Source of the DNA: Pseudomonas berkeleyensis
Lineage (GTDB): Bacteria > Pseudomonadota > Gammaproteobacteria > Pseudomonadales > Pseudomonadaceae
Length of the DNA stretch: 64,000 nucleotides
Direction: 5' to 3'
Assembly (NCBI RefSeq): GCF_014109765.1
Contig: NZ_CP059139.1
Coordinates: 3,228,001-3,292,000, forward strand
Shown here: piece after piece, positions 48,925 to 58,392 of the stretch
Position numbering within the stretch: the first letter of the stretch is position 1
How the letters are laid out: each line of letters begins with the position of its first letter
The notes under the pieces: model-generated
Database searches by the model: none
The model's input: only the letters and a program-made list of their open reading frames with translations
What the model was told of the DNA's origin: nothing
Position numbers and translations under genes: made by a program

Positions 48925-49716
48925 TCAATGCAACGTTTCGTCGTCATCCAGATCGGCCGTGTTGGCCACGGCTTCGTCTTCATCATCCGCCAGGCGCAGA
49001 TCGTCGAAGTCGGTCTTGAGTCCCTGCTCCATGGTGTCCAACTCGGCCAGCAGGCTGCGGAAGCTGGTTTCTTCGCGGGGCTCGGCCGGCTCGCCGTCTT
49101 CCTGCAGAACCAGATCGGCCCTCGCCTGCAATCCCGCCGGCACCTCGGCATCGTCTTCTAGCGCCAGCTCGGGTTCCGGCTCCAACTCCCGCAGAGCAGC
49201 CAATGGCGGCAATTCGTCGAGGCTCTTGAGATTGAAATGGTCGAGAAAGCCCTTGGTGGTGGCGAACATCGCCGGACGGCCGGGCACGTCGCGATAGCCC
49301 ACTACCCGAATCCACTCGCGCTCGAGCAGGGTCTTGGTGATGTTGCTGTTGACCGCCACACCGCGCACATCTTCGATTTCACCGCGGGTGATGGGCTGGC
49401 GATAGGCGATCAGCGCCAGTGTCTCCAGCAGCGCACGCGAGTAGCGTTGCGGGCGCTCCTCCCACAGCCGACCGACCCAGGGGGCGAAACGCTCGCGCAC
49501 CTGCAGACGATAGCCGGAGGCGACTTCCTTCAATTCAAAAGCGCGACCCTCGCAGGACTGCCGCAGCACGTCCAGCGCCTTCTCGAACTGCTCGGGTTCC
49601 GGCCGCTCAGCTTCCTCGAATAACTCGAAGAGACGCTCCAGGGACTGCGGCTTGCCGGACGCCAGAAGAAAGGCTTCGAGCAGTTGGGCCAGCTCGCGGG
49701 GATCGGTCAGGTTCAT
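48925..49716 (-). CDS. scpB: Segregation and condensation protein B
   Basis: A 263-residue ScpB, winged-helix partner of ScpA and SMC in chromosome condensation. The conserved core is LLETLALIAYRQPITRGEIE and VRGVAVNSNI. The C-terminal 80 residues are acidic and low-complexity, longer than in many species. It overlaps scpA by four bases. Confidence 0.94.
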   Translation of the reverse strand: MNLTDPRELAQLLEAFLLASGKPQSLERLFELFEEAERPEPEQFEKALDVLRQSCEGRAFELKEVASGYRLQVRERFAPWVGRLWEERPQRYSRALLETLALIAYRQPITRGEIEDVRGVAVNSNITKTLLEREWIRVVGYRDVPGRPAMFATTKGFLDHFNLKSLDELPPLAALRELEPEPELALEDDAEVPAGLQARADLVLQEDGEPAEPREETSFRSLLAELDTMEQGLKTDFDDLRLADDEDEAVANTADLDDDETLH

Positions 49717-50537
49717 TCAGCACGGGCTCGGACGTGGATGGCAGCGAAGGGCTCATTTTGCACCAGCTCGACCAGAGATTCCTTGATCAATTCGAGCACG
49801 GCCATAAAGGTCACTACCACGCCCAGGCGCCCTTCATCGGCACCGAACAGTTCGATGAAAGGCACGAAAGCACCGCCCTTGAGACGTTCGAGCACTTCGC
49901 TCATGCGTTCGCGGGTCGACAGCGCTTCGCGGGTGACCTGGTGACTCTCGAACATGTCGGCGCGGCGCAGCACCTCGGCCATCGACAGCAGCACCTCTTC
50001 CAGACTGACATCCGGCAGCAGCTTGCGCGCACGGGCCTCCGGCGCGTCCAGGCGCGGCACCGTGACATCGCGGCCTACCCGCGGCAACTCGTCCAGGCCC
50101 TCGGCAGCAGCCTTGAAGCGCTCGTATTCCTGCAGGCGGCGAATCAGTTCGGCGCGCGGGTCGTCCTCTTCCTCTTCCGCCTCACTCGAGCGCGGCAGCA
50201 GCATGCGCGACTTGATCTCGGCGAGCATGGCCGCCATCACCAGGTACTCGGCAGCCAGCTCCAGACGCACCGTATGCATCAGTTCGACGTAGCCCATGTA
50301 CTGACGGGTGATTTCCGCCACAGGGATGTCGAGAATGTCGATGTTCTGCTTGCGAATCAGGTACAGCAGCAGGTCGAGCGGCCCTTCGAAGGCTTCGAGA
50401 AACACCTCCAGCGCATCCGGCGGGATATACAGATCCAGTGGCAGCTCGGTAACGGCCTCACCATAGACCAGAGCGAACGGCAGTTCCTGCTGCGCGCCGG
50501 CCTGGCTGTCTACGGCCGGCACAAGGTTCTCGCTCAT
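49713..50537 (-). CDS. scpA: Segregation and condensation protein A
   Basis: A 274-residue ScpA kleisin bridging SMC heads. FEGPLDLLLYLIRKQNIDILDIPVAEI is the N-terminal signature and the C-terminal winged helix binds SMC. The start is preceded by a gene for a YciO-like protein on the same strand. Confidence 0.95.
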   Translation of the reverse strand: MSENLVPAVDSQAGAQQELPFALVYGEAVTELPLDLYIPPDALEVFLEAFEGPLDLLLYLIRKQNIDILDIPVAEITRQYMGYVELMHTVRLELAAEYLVMAAMLAEIKSRMLLPRSSEAEEEEDDPRAELIRRLQEYERFKAAAEGLDELPRVGRDVTVPRLDAPEARARKLLPDVSLEEVLLSMAEVLRRADMFESHQVTREALSTRERMSEVLERLKGGAFVPFIELFGADEGRLGVVVTFMAVLELIKESLVELVQNEPFAAIHVRARAE

Positions 50538-50568
50538 TGCCTACGGCCTCGAACAGAGAGGCGAACCA

Positions 50569-51198
50569 TCACTCGTCACCTTCGAATGGCGACGGGTCGC
50601 CACAACCGACCCGGATGATCTCCGGCGAGTCGTCTGCCAGATTGACCACAGTGGAGGCCTCCAGCCCGCCAAAGCCGCCGTCGATGATCAGATCGACCTG
50701 GCGCTCGAGCATCTGGCGCATCTCGTACGGATCAGAAAGCGGCAGATCGTCGCCCGGCAGAATCAGGCTGACGCTCATCAGCGGCTCGCCCAGTTGCTCC
50801 AGCAGCGCCAGAGCGATGGGATGGCTCGGCACACGAATGCCGATGGTGCGGCGCTTGGGATGCAAGAGCATGCGCGGCACTTCACGCGTGGCATTGAGAA
50901 TGAAGGTGTAGGGGCCTGGCGTATGGTTCTTCAGCAAACGGAAGGCCGCGGTATCGACCTTGGCGAACAGACCGATCTGCGACAGATCACGGCAGACCAG
51001 GGTGAAGTTGTGCTTGTCGTCGAGCTGACGCAGGCGCCGAATGCGTTCCACCGCATTCTTGTCGCCGATCATGCAGCCCAGCGCATAGGACGAATCGGTG
51101 GGATAGACCACCACGCCGCCACTACGAATGATCTCTACCGCCTGTTTTATCAGGCGAGCTTGGGGGTTCTCCGGGTGAACCTGGAAGAATTGACTCAC
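50569..51198 (-). CDS. YciO/Sua5/YrdC-family protein
   Basis: A 209-residue YrdC-fold protein: GGVVVYPTDSSYALGC is the nucleotide-binding start, and KNHTPGPYTFILNATREVPRM is the threonine/bicarbonate side. Members make threonylcarbamoyl-AMP for tRNA t6A or are YciO paralogues of less clear role. Start at GTG 51198 with GGGAG before it. It follows the PHP-domain gene by 13 bases. Confidence 0.88.
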   Translation of the reverse strand: MSQFFQVHPENPQARLIKQAVEIIRSGGVVVYPTDSSYALGCMIGDKNAVERIRRLRQLDDKHNFTLVCRDLSQIGLFAKVDTAAFRLLKNHTPGPYTFILNATREVPRMLLHPKRRTIGIRVPSHPIALALLEQLGEPLMSVSLILPGDDLPLSDPYEMRQMLERQVDLIIDGGFGGLEASTVVNLADDSPEIIRVGCGDPSPFEGDE

Positions 51199-51211
51199 AC
51201 TTGCTCCCTGC

Positions 51212-52078
51212 TCATGGGGTGACAGCGGATGACTGTACATGGTCGAAGCGCTCCCAGAGCGCCGTCAGGTCATCGGGTAACGGGCGATACATGCCCAGTT
51301 CGGACCAGTCACCCGGCGCATGAAAATCGCTACCGACACTGGCCATCAAGCCGAATTCACGCGCCAGAATCGCCAGACCGCCGACCTGCTCGGCCGGTTG
51401 CATGCCGTTGACCACTTCCAGGGCATGCCCACCTGCCGCTGCAAAATCGGCCACCAAACGCCGACGCTTACTGCGAGTAAAGTCGTACTGCCACGGATGC
51501 GCCAGGCTGATCCAGGCGTTAGCGGCCCGCAAGGTGTCGACGGTCTCCTCAAGAGCAGGCCAGTGCTGTTTGACATCGCCCAACTTGCCCGAGCCCAGCC
51601 ACTTGCGGAAGGCTTCGGCACGGTCGCGCACGAACCCTGCGCGCACCATGAACTCGGCAAAATGCGGTCGTGCCGGCGCGTTGCCGCTGTCGCCCAGCTC
51701 TCGCTGGATCGCGCGGGCCCCATCCAACGCGCCCGGCATACCCTTCGCGGCCAGACGCCGGTCGATTTCCTCGGCGCGCTGCCAGCGACCATGATGCAAA
51801 GCCTCGATGGCCTGGCGTAACGCTGGCGCCTCACGCTCGAAGGCGTAGCCCAGCACGTGAATGGTCGCGCCGCCCCAGGTGCATGACAGCTCGATGCCAT
51901 TGACCAATTGCATGTCCAACGCTGCCGCGGCGCTACGTGCCTCCTCGAGGCCTTCGAGGGTGTCGTGATCGGTCAACGCCAGCAAGCGCACGCCACGCGC
52001 ATGCGCCCGAGCCACCAGTACGGAGGGGGCCAGGGCGCCATCGGAGGCGGTGCTGTGGCAGTGCAGATCGACAATCAT
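51212..52078 (-). CDS. rnm: PHP-domain 5'-3' exoribonuclease (RNase AM, YciV-like)
   Basis: A 288-residue PHP phosphoesterase: DLHCHSTASDG, LTDHDT, and SVGSDFHAPG carry the metal ligands. The E. coli homologue trims the 5' ends of rRNAs and acts on 3',5'-bisnucleotides. The ATG 52078 is the family start. It is divergent from yciI; yciV-yciO-yciI clustering is shared with enterobacteria. Confidence 0.9.
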   Translation of the reverse strand: MIVDLHCHSTASDGALAPSVLVARAHARGVRLLALTDHDTLEGLEEARSAAAALDMQLVNGIELSCTWGGATIHVLGYAFEREAPALRQAIEALHHGRWQRAEEIDRRLAAKGMPGALDGARAIQRELGDSGNAPARPHFAEFMVRAGFVRDRAEAFRKWLGSGKLGDVKQHWPALEETVDTLRAANAWISLAHPWQYDFTRSKRRRLVADFAAAGGHALEVVNGMQPAEQVGGLAILAREFGLMASVGSDFHAPGDWSELGMYRPLPDDLTALWERFDHVQSSAVTP

Positions 52079-52197
52079 GGCGGCGCTTTCGTTGAGATTG
52101 ATGTTTGTTATTATGCCCCACATCCGTCTTCTAGCTGCCGTTGTCTGGCATAAATGCTTGCCCTTCCCTCCCTAGGTCGATCCAAATAAGGACTGAG

Positions 52198-52497
52198 ATG
52201 CTCTACGCCATCATCGCCACCGACGTCGAAAACTCCCTGGAAAACCGTCTGGCCGCGCGCCCGGCTCACCTCGCGCGTCTTGAGCAGCTCAAGCAGGAAG
52301 GTCGTGTGGTAGTGGCTGGCCCACATCCGGCAATCGACAGCAATGACCCGGGCCCGGCAGGTTTCAGCGGCAGCCTGATCGTCGCCGAGTTCGACTCGCT
52401 GGAAGCTGCGCAAGCCTGGGCCGATGCCGATCCTTATCGCGCGGCTGGCGTATACGCCAGTGTCATCGTCAAGCCCTTCAAGAAAGTCTTCCCCTGA
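52198..52497 (+). CDS. yciI: YciI-family protein
   Basis: A 99-residue YciI-like protein with the ferredoxin-like fold. [22 protein letters not shown] holds the conserved His and the Asp/His pair seen at the putative active site of the family. Function is uncertain. It is divergent from rnm, about 120 bases apart. Confidence 0.9.
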   Translation: MLYAIIATDVENSLENRLAARPAHLARLEQLKQEGRVVVAGPHPAIDSNDPGPAGFSGSLIVAEFDSLEAAQAWADADPYRAAGVYASVIVKPFKKVFP

Positions 52498-52534
52498 TCC
52501 CAACCCTAGCTGCTTTCGCATACAAGGAATCGCG

Positions 52535-52915
52535 ATGCGCCCGATCCCGCTGCCCCTGCTGGTCACCCTGTTGTTGACCTGTGCGCTTGCGCAGGCCGAG
52601 GAAGATGCCACGCCCCCTGCGGCCACGGATGCCGCGACAACGGCGCAGAGCGAAGCGCTGCAACAGCGCCTGGAGCAAAGCGAGCAATTGCGCAGCGAGC
52701 AGGAAGCCAATAACGCCGTGCAACTGCAGCGCCTGCGCCAGGAAAACCAGCGCCTGCGCCTGCAACTCAAGGAGAGCCAGGCCCAGACTCAGCCGAAACT
52801 GCTCAGCGAGGAACAGACCTGGTTCGCCCTCGGCGCCGGGCTCAGTGTGATTTCCGCAGTGGTTGGCGCGGTATTGCGTGGCCGGCGCAAAACCCGTCGC
52901 GAGTGGATCAACTGA
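52535..52915 (+). CDS. Exported coiled-coil protein with C-terminal membrane anchor
   Basis: A 126-residue protein: signal peptide (1-20, ending ALAQA), a Q/E/L-rich coiled coil (about 40-90), one C-terminal transmembrane helix (FALGAGLSVISAVVGAVL) and a basic tail RGRRKTRREW. This matches the second half of TIGR04211-like SH3-and-anchor proteins but without the SH3 domain. It ends 4 bases before the response regulator gene. Confidence 0.8.
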   Translation: MRPIPLPLLVTLLLTCALAQAEEDATPPAATDAATTAQSEALQQRLEQSEQLRSEQEANNAVQLQRLRQENQRLRLQLKESQAQTQPKLLSEEQTWFALGAGLSVISAVVGAVLRGRRKTRREWIN

Positions 52916-52919
52916 GCCC

Positions 52920-53597
52920 ATGAGCCGTTTATTGCTGATCGATGACGACCAGGAACTGTGCGAGCTGCTGGCCAGCTGGTTGACCCAGGAAGGTTTTCAG
53001 GTCACGGCTTGTCATGAAGCCGGCAGTGCCCGCCAGACCCTCGCTGCGCAGGCACCGGACGCCGTGGTACTGGACGTGATGCTGCCCGACGGCAGCGGCC
53101 TGGAACTGCTCAAGCAACTGCGCAACGAGCATCCCGAGCTTCCAGTGCTGATGCTGTCGGCGCGTGGCGAACCGCTGGATCGCATTCTCGGCCTGGAACT
53201 CGGCGCCGACGACTACCTGGCCAAGCCCTGTGATCCGCGCGAACTGACTGCACGCCTGCGCGCCGTACTACGCCGCACGGCGCCAGCACCGATCAGCAGC
53301 CAGCTGGAACTGGGCGACCTGAGCTTCAGCCCCAACCGCGGCGTGGTCAGCATTGGCGAACATGACATGCCGCTGACCGTTTCCGAGAGCCGCCTGCTCG
53401 AAGCTCTCCTACGCCAGCCCGGCGAACCGCTGGACAAGCAGGAACTGGCGCAACTGGCCCTGGGCCGCAAGCTGACGCTGTATGACCGCAGCCTGGACAT
53501 GCACGTCAGCAACCTGCGCAAGAAGCTCGGCCCGCACCCGGATGGCCGTCCACGCATCCTCGCCCTGCGCAGCCGCGGCTATTACTACGCGCCATGA
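52920..53597 (+). CDS. OmpR/PhoB-type response regulator, CpxR-like
   Basis: A 225-residue two-domain regulator. The receiver domain has the acidic pair D8-D9/D10 and phospho-acceptor D52 (LDVMLPDGSG); the C-terminal winged helix has the pattern SNLRKKLGPHPDG. With the downstream LTXXQ protein and sensor kinase it looks like a Cpx-type envelope stress system. Confidence 0.93.
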   Translation: MSRLLLIDDDQELCELLASWLTQEGFQVTACHEAGSARQTLAAQAPDAVVLDVMLPDGSGLELLKQLRNEHPELPVLMLSARGEPLDRILGLELGADDYLAKPCDPRELTARLRAVLRRTAPAPISSQLELGDLSFSPNRGVVSIGEHDMPLTVSESRLLEALLRQPGEPLDKQELAQLALGRKLTLYDRSLDMHVSNLRKKLGPHPDGRPRILALRSRGYYYAP

Positions 53598-53710
53598 CGG
53601 CTGCTTGCGTAAATGCCTCGAAACATCGCCTTTACCGAAGCTTTACCCACGCCTGACTGCCCTTGACCTTGACCGCCGCATAATGAGCCCATCCGGTACT
53701 TACCGGCCTC

Positions 53711-53852
53711 GGAACCTGTTTACGACCTGCTGCGCGTCGGCCCTGCAGCGTTGAAAACAGACTCGGAATGCTCATGTACAACAGTACACTCCGCTTCCTC
53801 GTCTGTTTTCGCCTTGCATGACTCTAGCTCGCTAGATCGTAAAACAGGTTCT
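53711..53852. repeat. Nested palindromic element of about 140 bases
   Basis: Outer arms GGAACCTGTTTACGA and TCGTAAAACAGGTTCT enclose an inner pair AAAACAGAC/GTCTGTTTT with GGAA/TTCC and GTAC pairs further in. It lies directly before the ribosome site of the LTXXQ gene. Its structure is that of a MITE or large intergenic repeat; copy number cannot be told from one window. Confidence 0.7.
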
Positions 53853-53871
53853 CAAGACAAGGAGAAACACC

Positions 53872-54285
53872 ATGCGTAAGACCCTCACCGTCCTGCTGTT
53901 CGCCGCTGCCCTGCCGACCCTGGCCATCGCCATGCCGATGGACGAAGGTGGCCCGCGTCATCACGACCGTGGCCCAGGCATGTTCAAGGAACTGAACCTG
54001 AGCAAGGAGCAGCGCCAGGAGTTTCGCAAACTGATGGGCGAGCAGATGAAGTCCCATCGTGAAATCACCAAGCGCTACCTGGACAAGCTGCCGGAAGCCG
54101 AAAAGCAGGCCATGAAGAAAGAGCTGGAAACCGCTCGCGCCGCACAACACAAGGCCCTGCGAGACCTACTCACCCCGGAGCAGCAGAAGGCCTTCGACGA
54201 ACACCAGAAGAAAATGGAAGCTCGCCGCGCCGAAATGGCCGAGTTCAAGGCCTGGAAAGCCGAGAAGGAAGCCAAGGCCAACTGA
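53872..54285 (+). CDS. CpxP/Spy-like LTXXQ-motif periplasmic protein
   Basis: A 137-residue protein with a signal peptide (1-20, cleavage after AIA) and a helical, charged mature part containing LNLSKEQRQEFRKLMGE and LLTPEQQKAFDE, the two LTXXQ-type repeats of CpxP/Spy. Such proteins are periplasmic chaperones or sensor inhibitors. It lies between regulator and sensor genes. Confidence 0.9.
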   Translation: MRKTLTVLLFAAALPTLAIAMPMDEGGPRHHDRGPGMFKELNLSKEQRQEFRKLMGEQMKSHREITKRYLDKLPEAEKQAMKKELETARAAQHKALRDLLTPEQQKAFDEHQKKMEARRAEMAEFKAWKAEKEAKAN

Positions 54286-54303
54286 GCCTCGAGCCCATTC
54301 CCC

Positions 54304-54334
54304 GACCGCCGCGCCTTTGGCCCGGCGGTTTTTT
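54304..54334 (+). terminator. Terminator/attenuator between LTXXQ gene and kinase
   Basis: ACCGCCG and CGGCGGT form a stem around an 11-base loop, followed by six T. The kinase GTG begins 15 bases later, so some transcripts must read through or the kinase is made at a lower level. Confidence 0.85.
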
Positions 54335-54348
54335 CATGAGGAAACACC

Positions 54349-55677
54349 GTGCGGTCATTGTTCTGGCGCATTCTTGCCACCTTCTGGTTGGCCATCGCCC
54401 TGGTGGCGGGGCTTGCCATGCTGCTCGGCCGCGCCCTGAACCAGGACGCCTGGATTCTCAACCAGCACCCGGGACTCGACGAGCTCGACCGGCAATGGAC
54501 CGAGCTCTACGAACAACAAGGCGAGCGTGCCGCTCAGCGCCTACTCGAAGAGCGTAAGCGCGAATACCGCATCGACGTGCAGGTGCTCGGCGAGAACGGT
54601 CAGCAGGTGGTCAAGGGCACCTTCCCGTCGCGCGCGGCTGCGTTCGAGGCTCGCCACGGCGACGATCGTCGCCTGCCCTGGCGCCGTCTGACAGCCGAGT
54701 ACACCAGCCCAACGAGCGGCGAGAGCTACCTGTTCATCTACCGCATTCCGCACCCAGAACTGGCCGCCTGGCACCGCGGCAGCCTGTTCTGGCCGCTCAG
54801 CGCCCTGGCCATCGCCCTGGTGGTGCTGACCTTGTTCAGCCTGTTCCTGACACTGTCGATCACCCGCCCGCTGGATCGCCTGCGCGGCGCCGTGCACGAC
54901 CTTGGTCAAACGGCTTATCAGCAGAACAGCCTGGCTCGCCTGGCAACCCGGCGTGACGAGCTGGGGCTGCTGGCCAAGGATTTCAACCGCATGGGCGAGC
55001 GCCTGCAAGGGCTGATCGGCAGCCAGCGCCAGTTGCTGCGCGATGTCTCCCACGAACTGCGCTCGCCGCTGGCACGCCTGCGCATTGCCTTGGCTCTCGC
55101 TGAACGTGCCGAGGCAGCCGAACGGGAGAAACTCTGGCCGCGCCTGAGTCAGGAATGTGATCGACTGGAAGCGCTGATCAGCGAAATCCTCACCCTCGCC
55201 CGCCTAGATGCCGACCCCGGCGCCGCGCAATCAGTCGACCTCCCCGCCATACTGAGCAAACTGCAGGACGATGCGCGGCTGACCGCTCCAGAGCAACAGC
55301 TGCAGATCCAGCTCGACCAGAACGTGCGCCTGCAAGGCTGGCCAGACATGCTTGAAAGGGCCATGGACAACCTGCTACGCAACGCATTGCGCTTCAACCC
55401 AAGCAGCCAACCCATCACCATCGCCGTGCGCAATCAGGGTCAGCGGGTGGAGTTGAGCGTGCGCGACCACGGCCCCGGGGTCGCGGCTGAATACCTGCAG
55501 CAGCTGGGTAAGCCCTTCTTTCGTGCCCCCGGGCAAGGCGGCTCGGGCCATGGCCTCGGGCTGGCCATCGCACGCCGGGCGGCGCAGCGTCATGGTGGCG
55601 AGCTGCTGCTGGCCAATCACCCGGACGGTGGTTTCATCGCCACGCTGAGCCTGCCGATCCGACAACAGGCGAGCTGA
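54349..55677 (+). CDS. CpxA-like sensor histidine kinase
   Basis: A 442-residue membrane kinase: TM1 (about 5-25), a periplasmic domain to about 143, TM2 (about 145-170), HAMP, and the dimerisation domain with H235 in DVSHELRSPLARL. The ATPase part has N-box NLLRNALRFN, DHGPGV and GSGHGLGLAIA. The start codon is GTG. It should phosphorylate the adjacent CpxR-like regulator. Confidence 0.93.
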   Translation: MRSLFWRILATFWLAIALVAGLAMLLGRALNQDAWILNQHPGLDELDRQWTELYEQQGERAAQRLLEERKREYRIDVQVLGENGQQVVKGTFPSRAAAFEARHGDDRRLPWRRLTAEYTSPTSGESYLFIYRIPHPELAAWHRGSLFWPLSALAIALVVLTLFSLFLTLSITRPLDRLRGAVHDLGQTAYQQNSLARLATRRDELGLLAKDFNRMGERLQGLIGSQRQLLRDVSHELRSPLARLRIALALAERAEAAEREKLWPRLSQECDRLEALISEILTLARLDADPGAAQSVDLPAILSKLQDDARLTAPEQQLQIQLDQNVRLQGWPDMLERAMDNLLRNALRFNPSSQPITIAVRNQGQRVELSVRDHGPGVAAEYLQQLGKPFFRAPGQGGSGHGLGLAIARRAAQRHGGELLLANHPDGGFIATLSLPIRQQAS

Positions 55678-55756
55678 GCGAACCTGGACGAAGGCAGTCC
55701 GGGAGCCCAGTGGCATCCCCGGATTGCATTCAGGCTACGACTGCGCCGCTAATCGA

Positions 55757-56317
55757 TCAGCCGTTCCAGGCGCTGACGAAATCATCGACCGCCAATTCCG
55801 GTGCCCGGCGCAGTTCACGCTCGGGCGTGCCGAGATAGAGGTAGGCGATGATCTGTTCACCTGCCGCCAATCCCAGCCCCTTGGCCACATGAGCGTTGTA
55901 GGCCATGTCGCCGGTACGCCAGACAGCGCCGATGCCTTGAGCATGGGCTGCGAGCAATATGCCGTGAGCAGCGCAGCCAGCGGCGATCACCTGCTCCAAC
56001 TCAGGCACTTTGGGATGCGCCTGGGTACGCGCTATCACCACCACCAGCAACGGCGCACGCAGCGGCATGCCACGGGCCTTGGTCAGCGCCTCATCGGCTA
56101 CTTCGACATCGGCGACACGTAGCGCCTCAGCGAACAGTTCCCCCATACGCGTACGCGCATCGCCTTCTACCGTCAGAAAGCGCCAGGGCCGCAGCTGCCC
56201 GTGATCCGGAGCACGCAAGGCGGCGCGAAACAGCAATTCGCGCTGCGCTGCATCCGGGGCCGGATCGACCAGGCGGGGAACGGAAACACGGTTGAGCAGA
56301 GCGTCGAGAGCGTCCAT
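55757..56317 (-). CDS. YdjA-type nitroreductase
   Basis: A 186-residue FMN-dependent nitroreductase-fold protein: RAPDHGQLRPWRFLTVEGD is the FMN-site start typical of YdjA, and GIGAVWRTGD and YLGTPERE are further signatures. Start at ATG 56317 with GGAGG before it. The physiological substrate is unknown. Confidence 0.9.
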   Translation of the reverse strand: MDALDALLNRVSVPRLVDPAPDAAQRELLFRAALRAPDHGQLRPWRFLTVEGDARTRMGELFAEALRVADVEVADEALTKARGMPLRAPLLVVVIARTQAHPKVPELEQVIAAGCAAHGILLAAHAQGIGAVWRTGDMAYNAHVAKGLGLAAGEQIIAYLYLGTPERELRRAPELAVDDFVSAWNG

Positions 56318-56409
56318 CGGCCACCTCCAAAAACAAAGAGGCCGCATTCTCAAGCGCCCGCTGGCAGGCTGCAAGGGTAAAACCGCCAAAGCTCAGGCAA
56401 ACAGCCGTA

Positions 56410-56781
56410 TCAGGCGACGCGATCCGGCGATATGACTGGCTGCACGGGCGGCGTCAGCGGCGGCAAGCCATGGGCCTTGCGTGCATCGTCGCACCGCGGA
56501 TTGTGCACGCCGTTCTCCCAGGACGCCTCGAACTCACGACAACTGCTCGACCGCTGTTCATACATGGTGCAGCGCACGCCGCAGCCGACATCACCCAGTA
56601 ACTGGGTACAGCGCGCCGGCTTGCTCTCGGTGCCACGCATGGCGACGTAGTGAGGGCTGACCTGGATGACCTGTTCATCCGGAACGCTTCCACCGGCGGA
56701 TTGGCACTCGCCCCAGAAGAAGGACACACGAAAAAACGCGCAGCAGGCGCCGCACGTGAGGCAGGGATTAGCTTCGGACAT
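56410..56781 (-). CDS. YkgJ-family Cys-cluster protein
   Basis: A 123-residue protein with the zinc/iron-chelating pattern CLTCGACCAFFR at the N-terminus and C-x4-C ... C-x7-C further on (CGVRCTMYEQRSSSCREFE). Family function is unsettled; a metal-binding role is likely. It is divergent from trkH. Confidence 0.88.
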   Translation of the reverse strand: MSEANPCLTCGACCAFFRVSFFWGECQSAGGSVPDEQVIQVSPHYVAMRGTESKPARCTQLLGDVGCGVRCTMYEQRSSSCREFEASWENGVHNPRCDDARKAHGLPPLTPPVQPVISPDRVA

Positions 56782-56934
56782 GATAGGGGGGCTCGGAAAC
56801 CGACGGACGCCGGCAACTGGCGGCTATTCTATGCTTGGCCATGGCCTTGTAAAGCCCCCATCGTTGGCGGTTTACACGCTCAGGCCCGCAGGTAGAATGG
56901 CGCCTTTTCCGTAACTCGCCAGAGTCCCCTTCAC

Positions 56935-58389
56935 ATGGCCTTGCCGACGCTGCGCATCATCGGTTTCATCATCGGCATATTCCTGATTACCCTGGCGGTG
57001 AGCATGGCCATTCCCATGCTCACACTGCTGATCTTCGAACACCCGGAAGATCTCTCGGCATTCCTCTGGTCAAGCCTGATCACCTTGATCGCCGGTCTGG
57101 CCCTGGTGATTCCCGGCCGGCCGCAGCATCTACAGTTCCGCCCACGCGACATGTACCTGCTGACTACCGCCAGTTGGGTCGTGGTGTGTTGCTTCGCCGC
57201 TCTGCCGATGGTGTTCATCGCTCACATCAGCTACACCGACGCCTTCTTCGAAACCATGTCCGGCATCACCACCACCGGCTCGACCGTGCTGGTCGGCCTG
57301 GACGACATGTCGCCGGGCATCCTCATCTGGCGCTCGATGCTGCACTGGCTCGGCGGCATCGGCTTCATCGGCATGGCCGTGGCGATTCTGCCGCTGCTGC
57401 GCGTCGGTGGCATGCGCCTGTTCCAGACCGAATCGTCGGACTGGGGCGAGAAGGTGATGCCGCGCTCGCACATGGCGGCCAAATACATCCTGCTGATCTA
57501 TCTGGGACTCACCGGCCTGGGCTTCCTGGCCTTCTGGGTTTCGGGCATGTCGCCTTTCGACGCCATCAACCACTCGATGGCGTCGATCTCCACGGGCGGT
57601 TTCTCCACCTCCGATCTGTCACTGGCGCACTGGCCACAACCGGCGGTGCATTGGACAGCCGTGGTGTTCATGATTCTCGGCAGCCTGCCCTTCATGCTCT
57701 TCGTCGCGACCCTACGCGGCAATCGCAGAGCGCTGCTGCGCGACCACCAGGTGCGCGGCTTCCTCGGTTTCCTGCTGCTGACCTGGCTGGTGTTCAGCAC
57801 CTGGCTGTGGCTCAACTCGGAGTACGACTGGCTGACGGCCTTTCGCGTCGTCGCCGTCAATGTCACCTCCATCGTCACCACCACCGGTTTCGCCCTCGGC
57901 GACTACACCACCTGGGGCAACTTCGCCCTGCTGCTGTTCTTCTACCTGACCTTCGTCGGCGGCTGCTCCGGCTCCACTGCCGGCGGCTTGAAGATCTTCC
58001 GTTTCCAGGTCGCCTACGTGCTGCTCAAGGCCAACCTGATGCAGCTGGTGCACCCGCGCGCGGTGATCAAACAGCAGTACAACAACCACAACCTGGACGA
58101 AGAAATCGTCCGCTCGCTGATCACCTTCTCGTTCTTCTTCACCATCACCATCGGCGTGCTGGCACTGGCACTGACCCTGGTCGGGCTGGATTGGGTCACT
58201 GCACTGACCGGCGCCGCCACAGCGGTGTGCAACGTCGGCCCTGGCCTCGGCCCGATCATCGGCCCGGCCGGCAACTTCGCCAGCTTGCCGGACTCGGCAA
58301 AATGGCTGCTGACCGTCGGCATGCTGCTCGGACGCCTGGAAATTCTCACCTTGCTGGTGCTGGTCACCCGCAGCTTCTGGAAGCACTGA
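56935..58389 (+). CDS. trkH: Potassium uptake protein TrkH, first copy
   Basis: A 484-residue K+ transporter subunit of the Trk system with four M1-P-M2 repeats. Filter-like segments TTTGSTVL, STGGFST, TTTGFALG and GNVGPGLG-like NVGPGLG are visible. It works with the cytoplasmic NAD-binding TrkA. The second copy of equal length follows after 3 bases. Confidence 0.96.
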   Translation: MALPTLRIIGFIIGIFLITLAVSMAIPMLTLLIFEHPEDLSAFLWSSLITLIAGLALVIPGRPQHLQFRPRDMYLLTTASWVVVCCFAALPMVFIAHISYTDAFFETMSGITTTGSTVLVGLDDMSPGILIWRSMLHWLGGIGFIGMAVAILPLLRVGGMRLFQTESSDWGEKVMPRSHMAAKYILLIYLGLTGLGFLAFWVSGMSPFDAINHSMASISTGGFSTSDLSLAHWPQPAVHWTAVVFMILGSLPFMLFVATLRGNRRALLRDHQVRGFLGFLLLTWLVFSTWLWLNSEYDWLTAFRVVAVNVTSIVTTTGFALGDYTTWGNFALLLFFYLTFVGGCSGSTAGGLKIFRFQVAYVLLKANLMQLVHPRAVIKQQYNNHNLDEEIVRSLITFSFFFTITIGVLALALTLVGLDWVTALTGAATAVCNVGPGLGPIIGPAGNFASLPDSAKWLLTVGMLLGRLEILTLLVLVTRSFWKH

Positions 58390-58392
58390 CCG

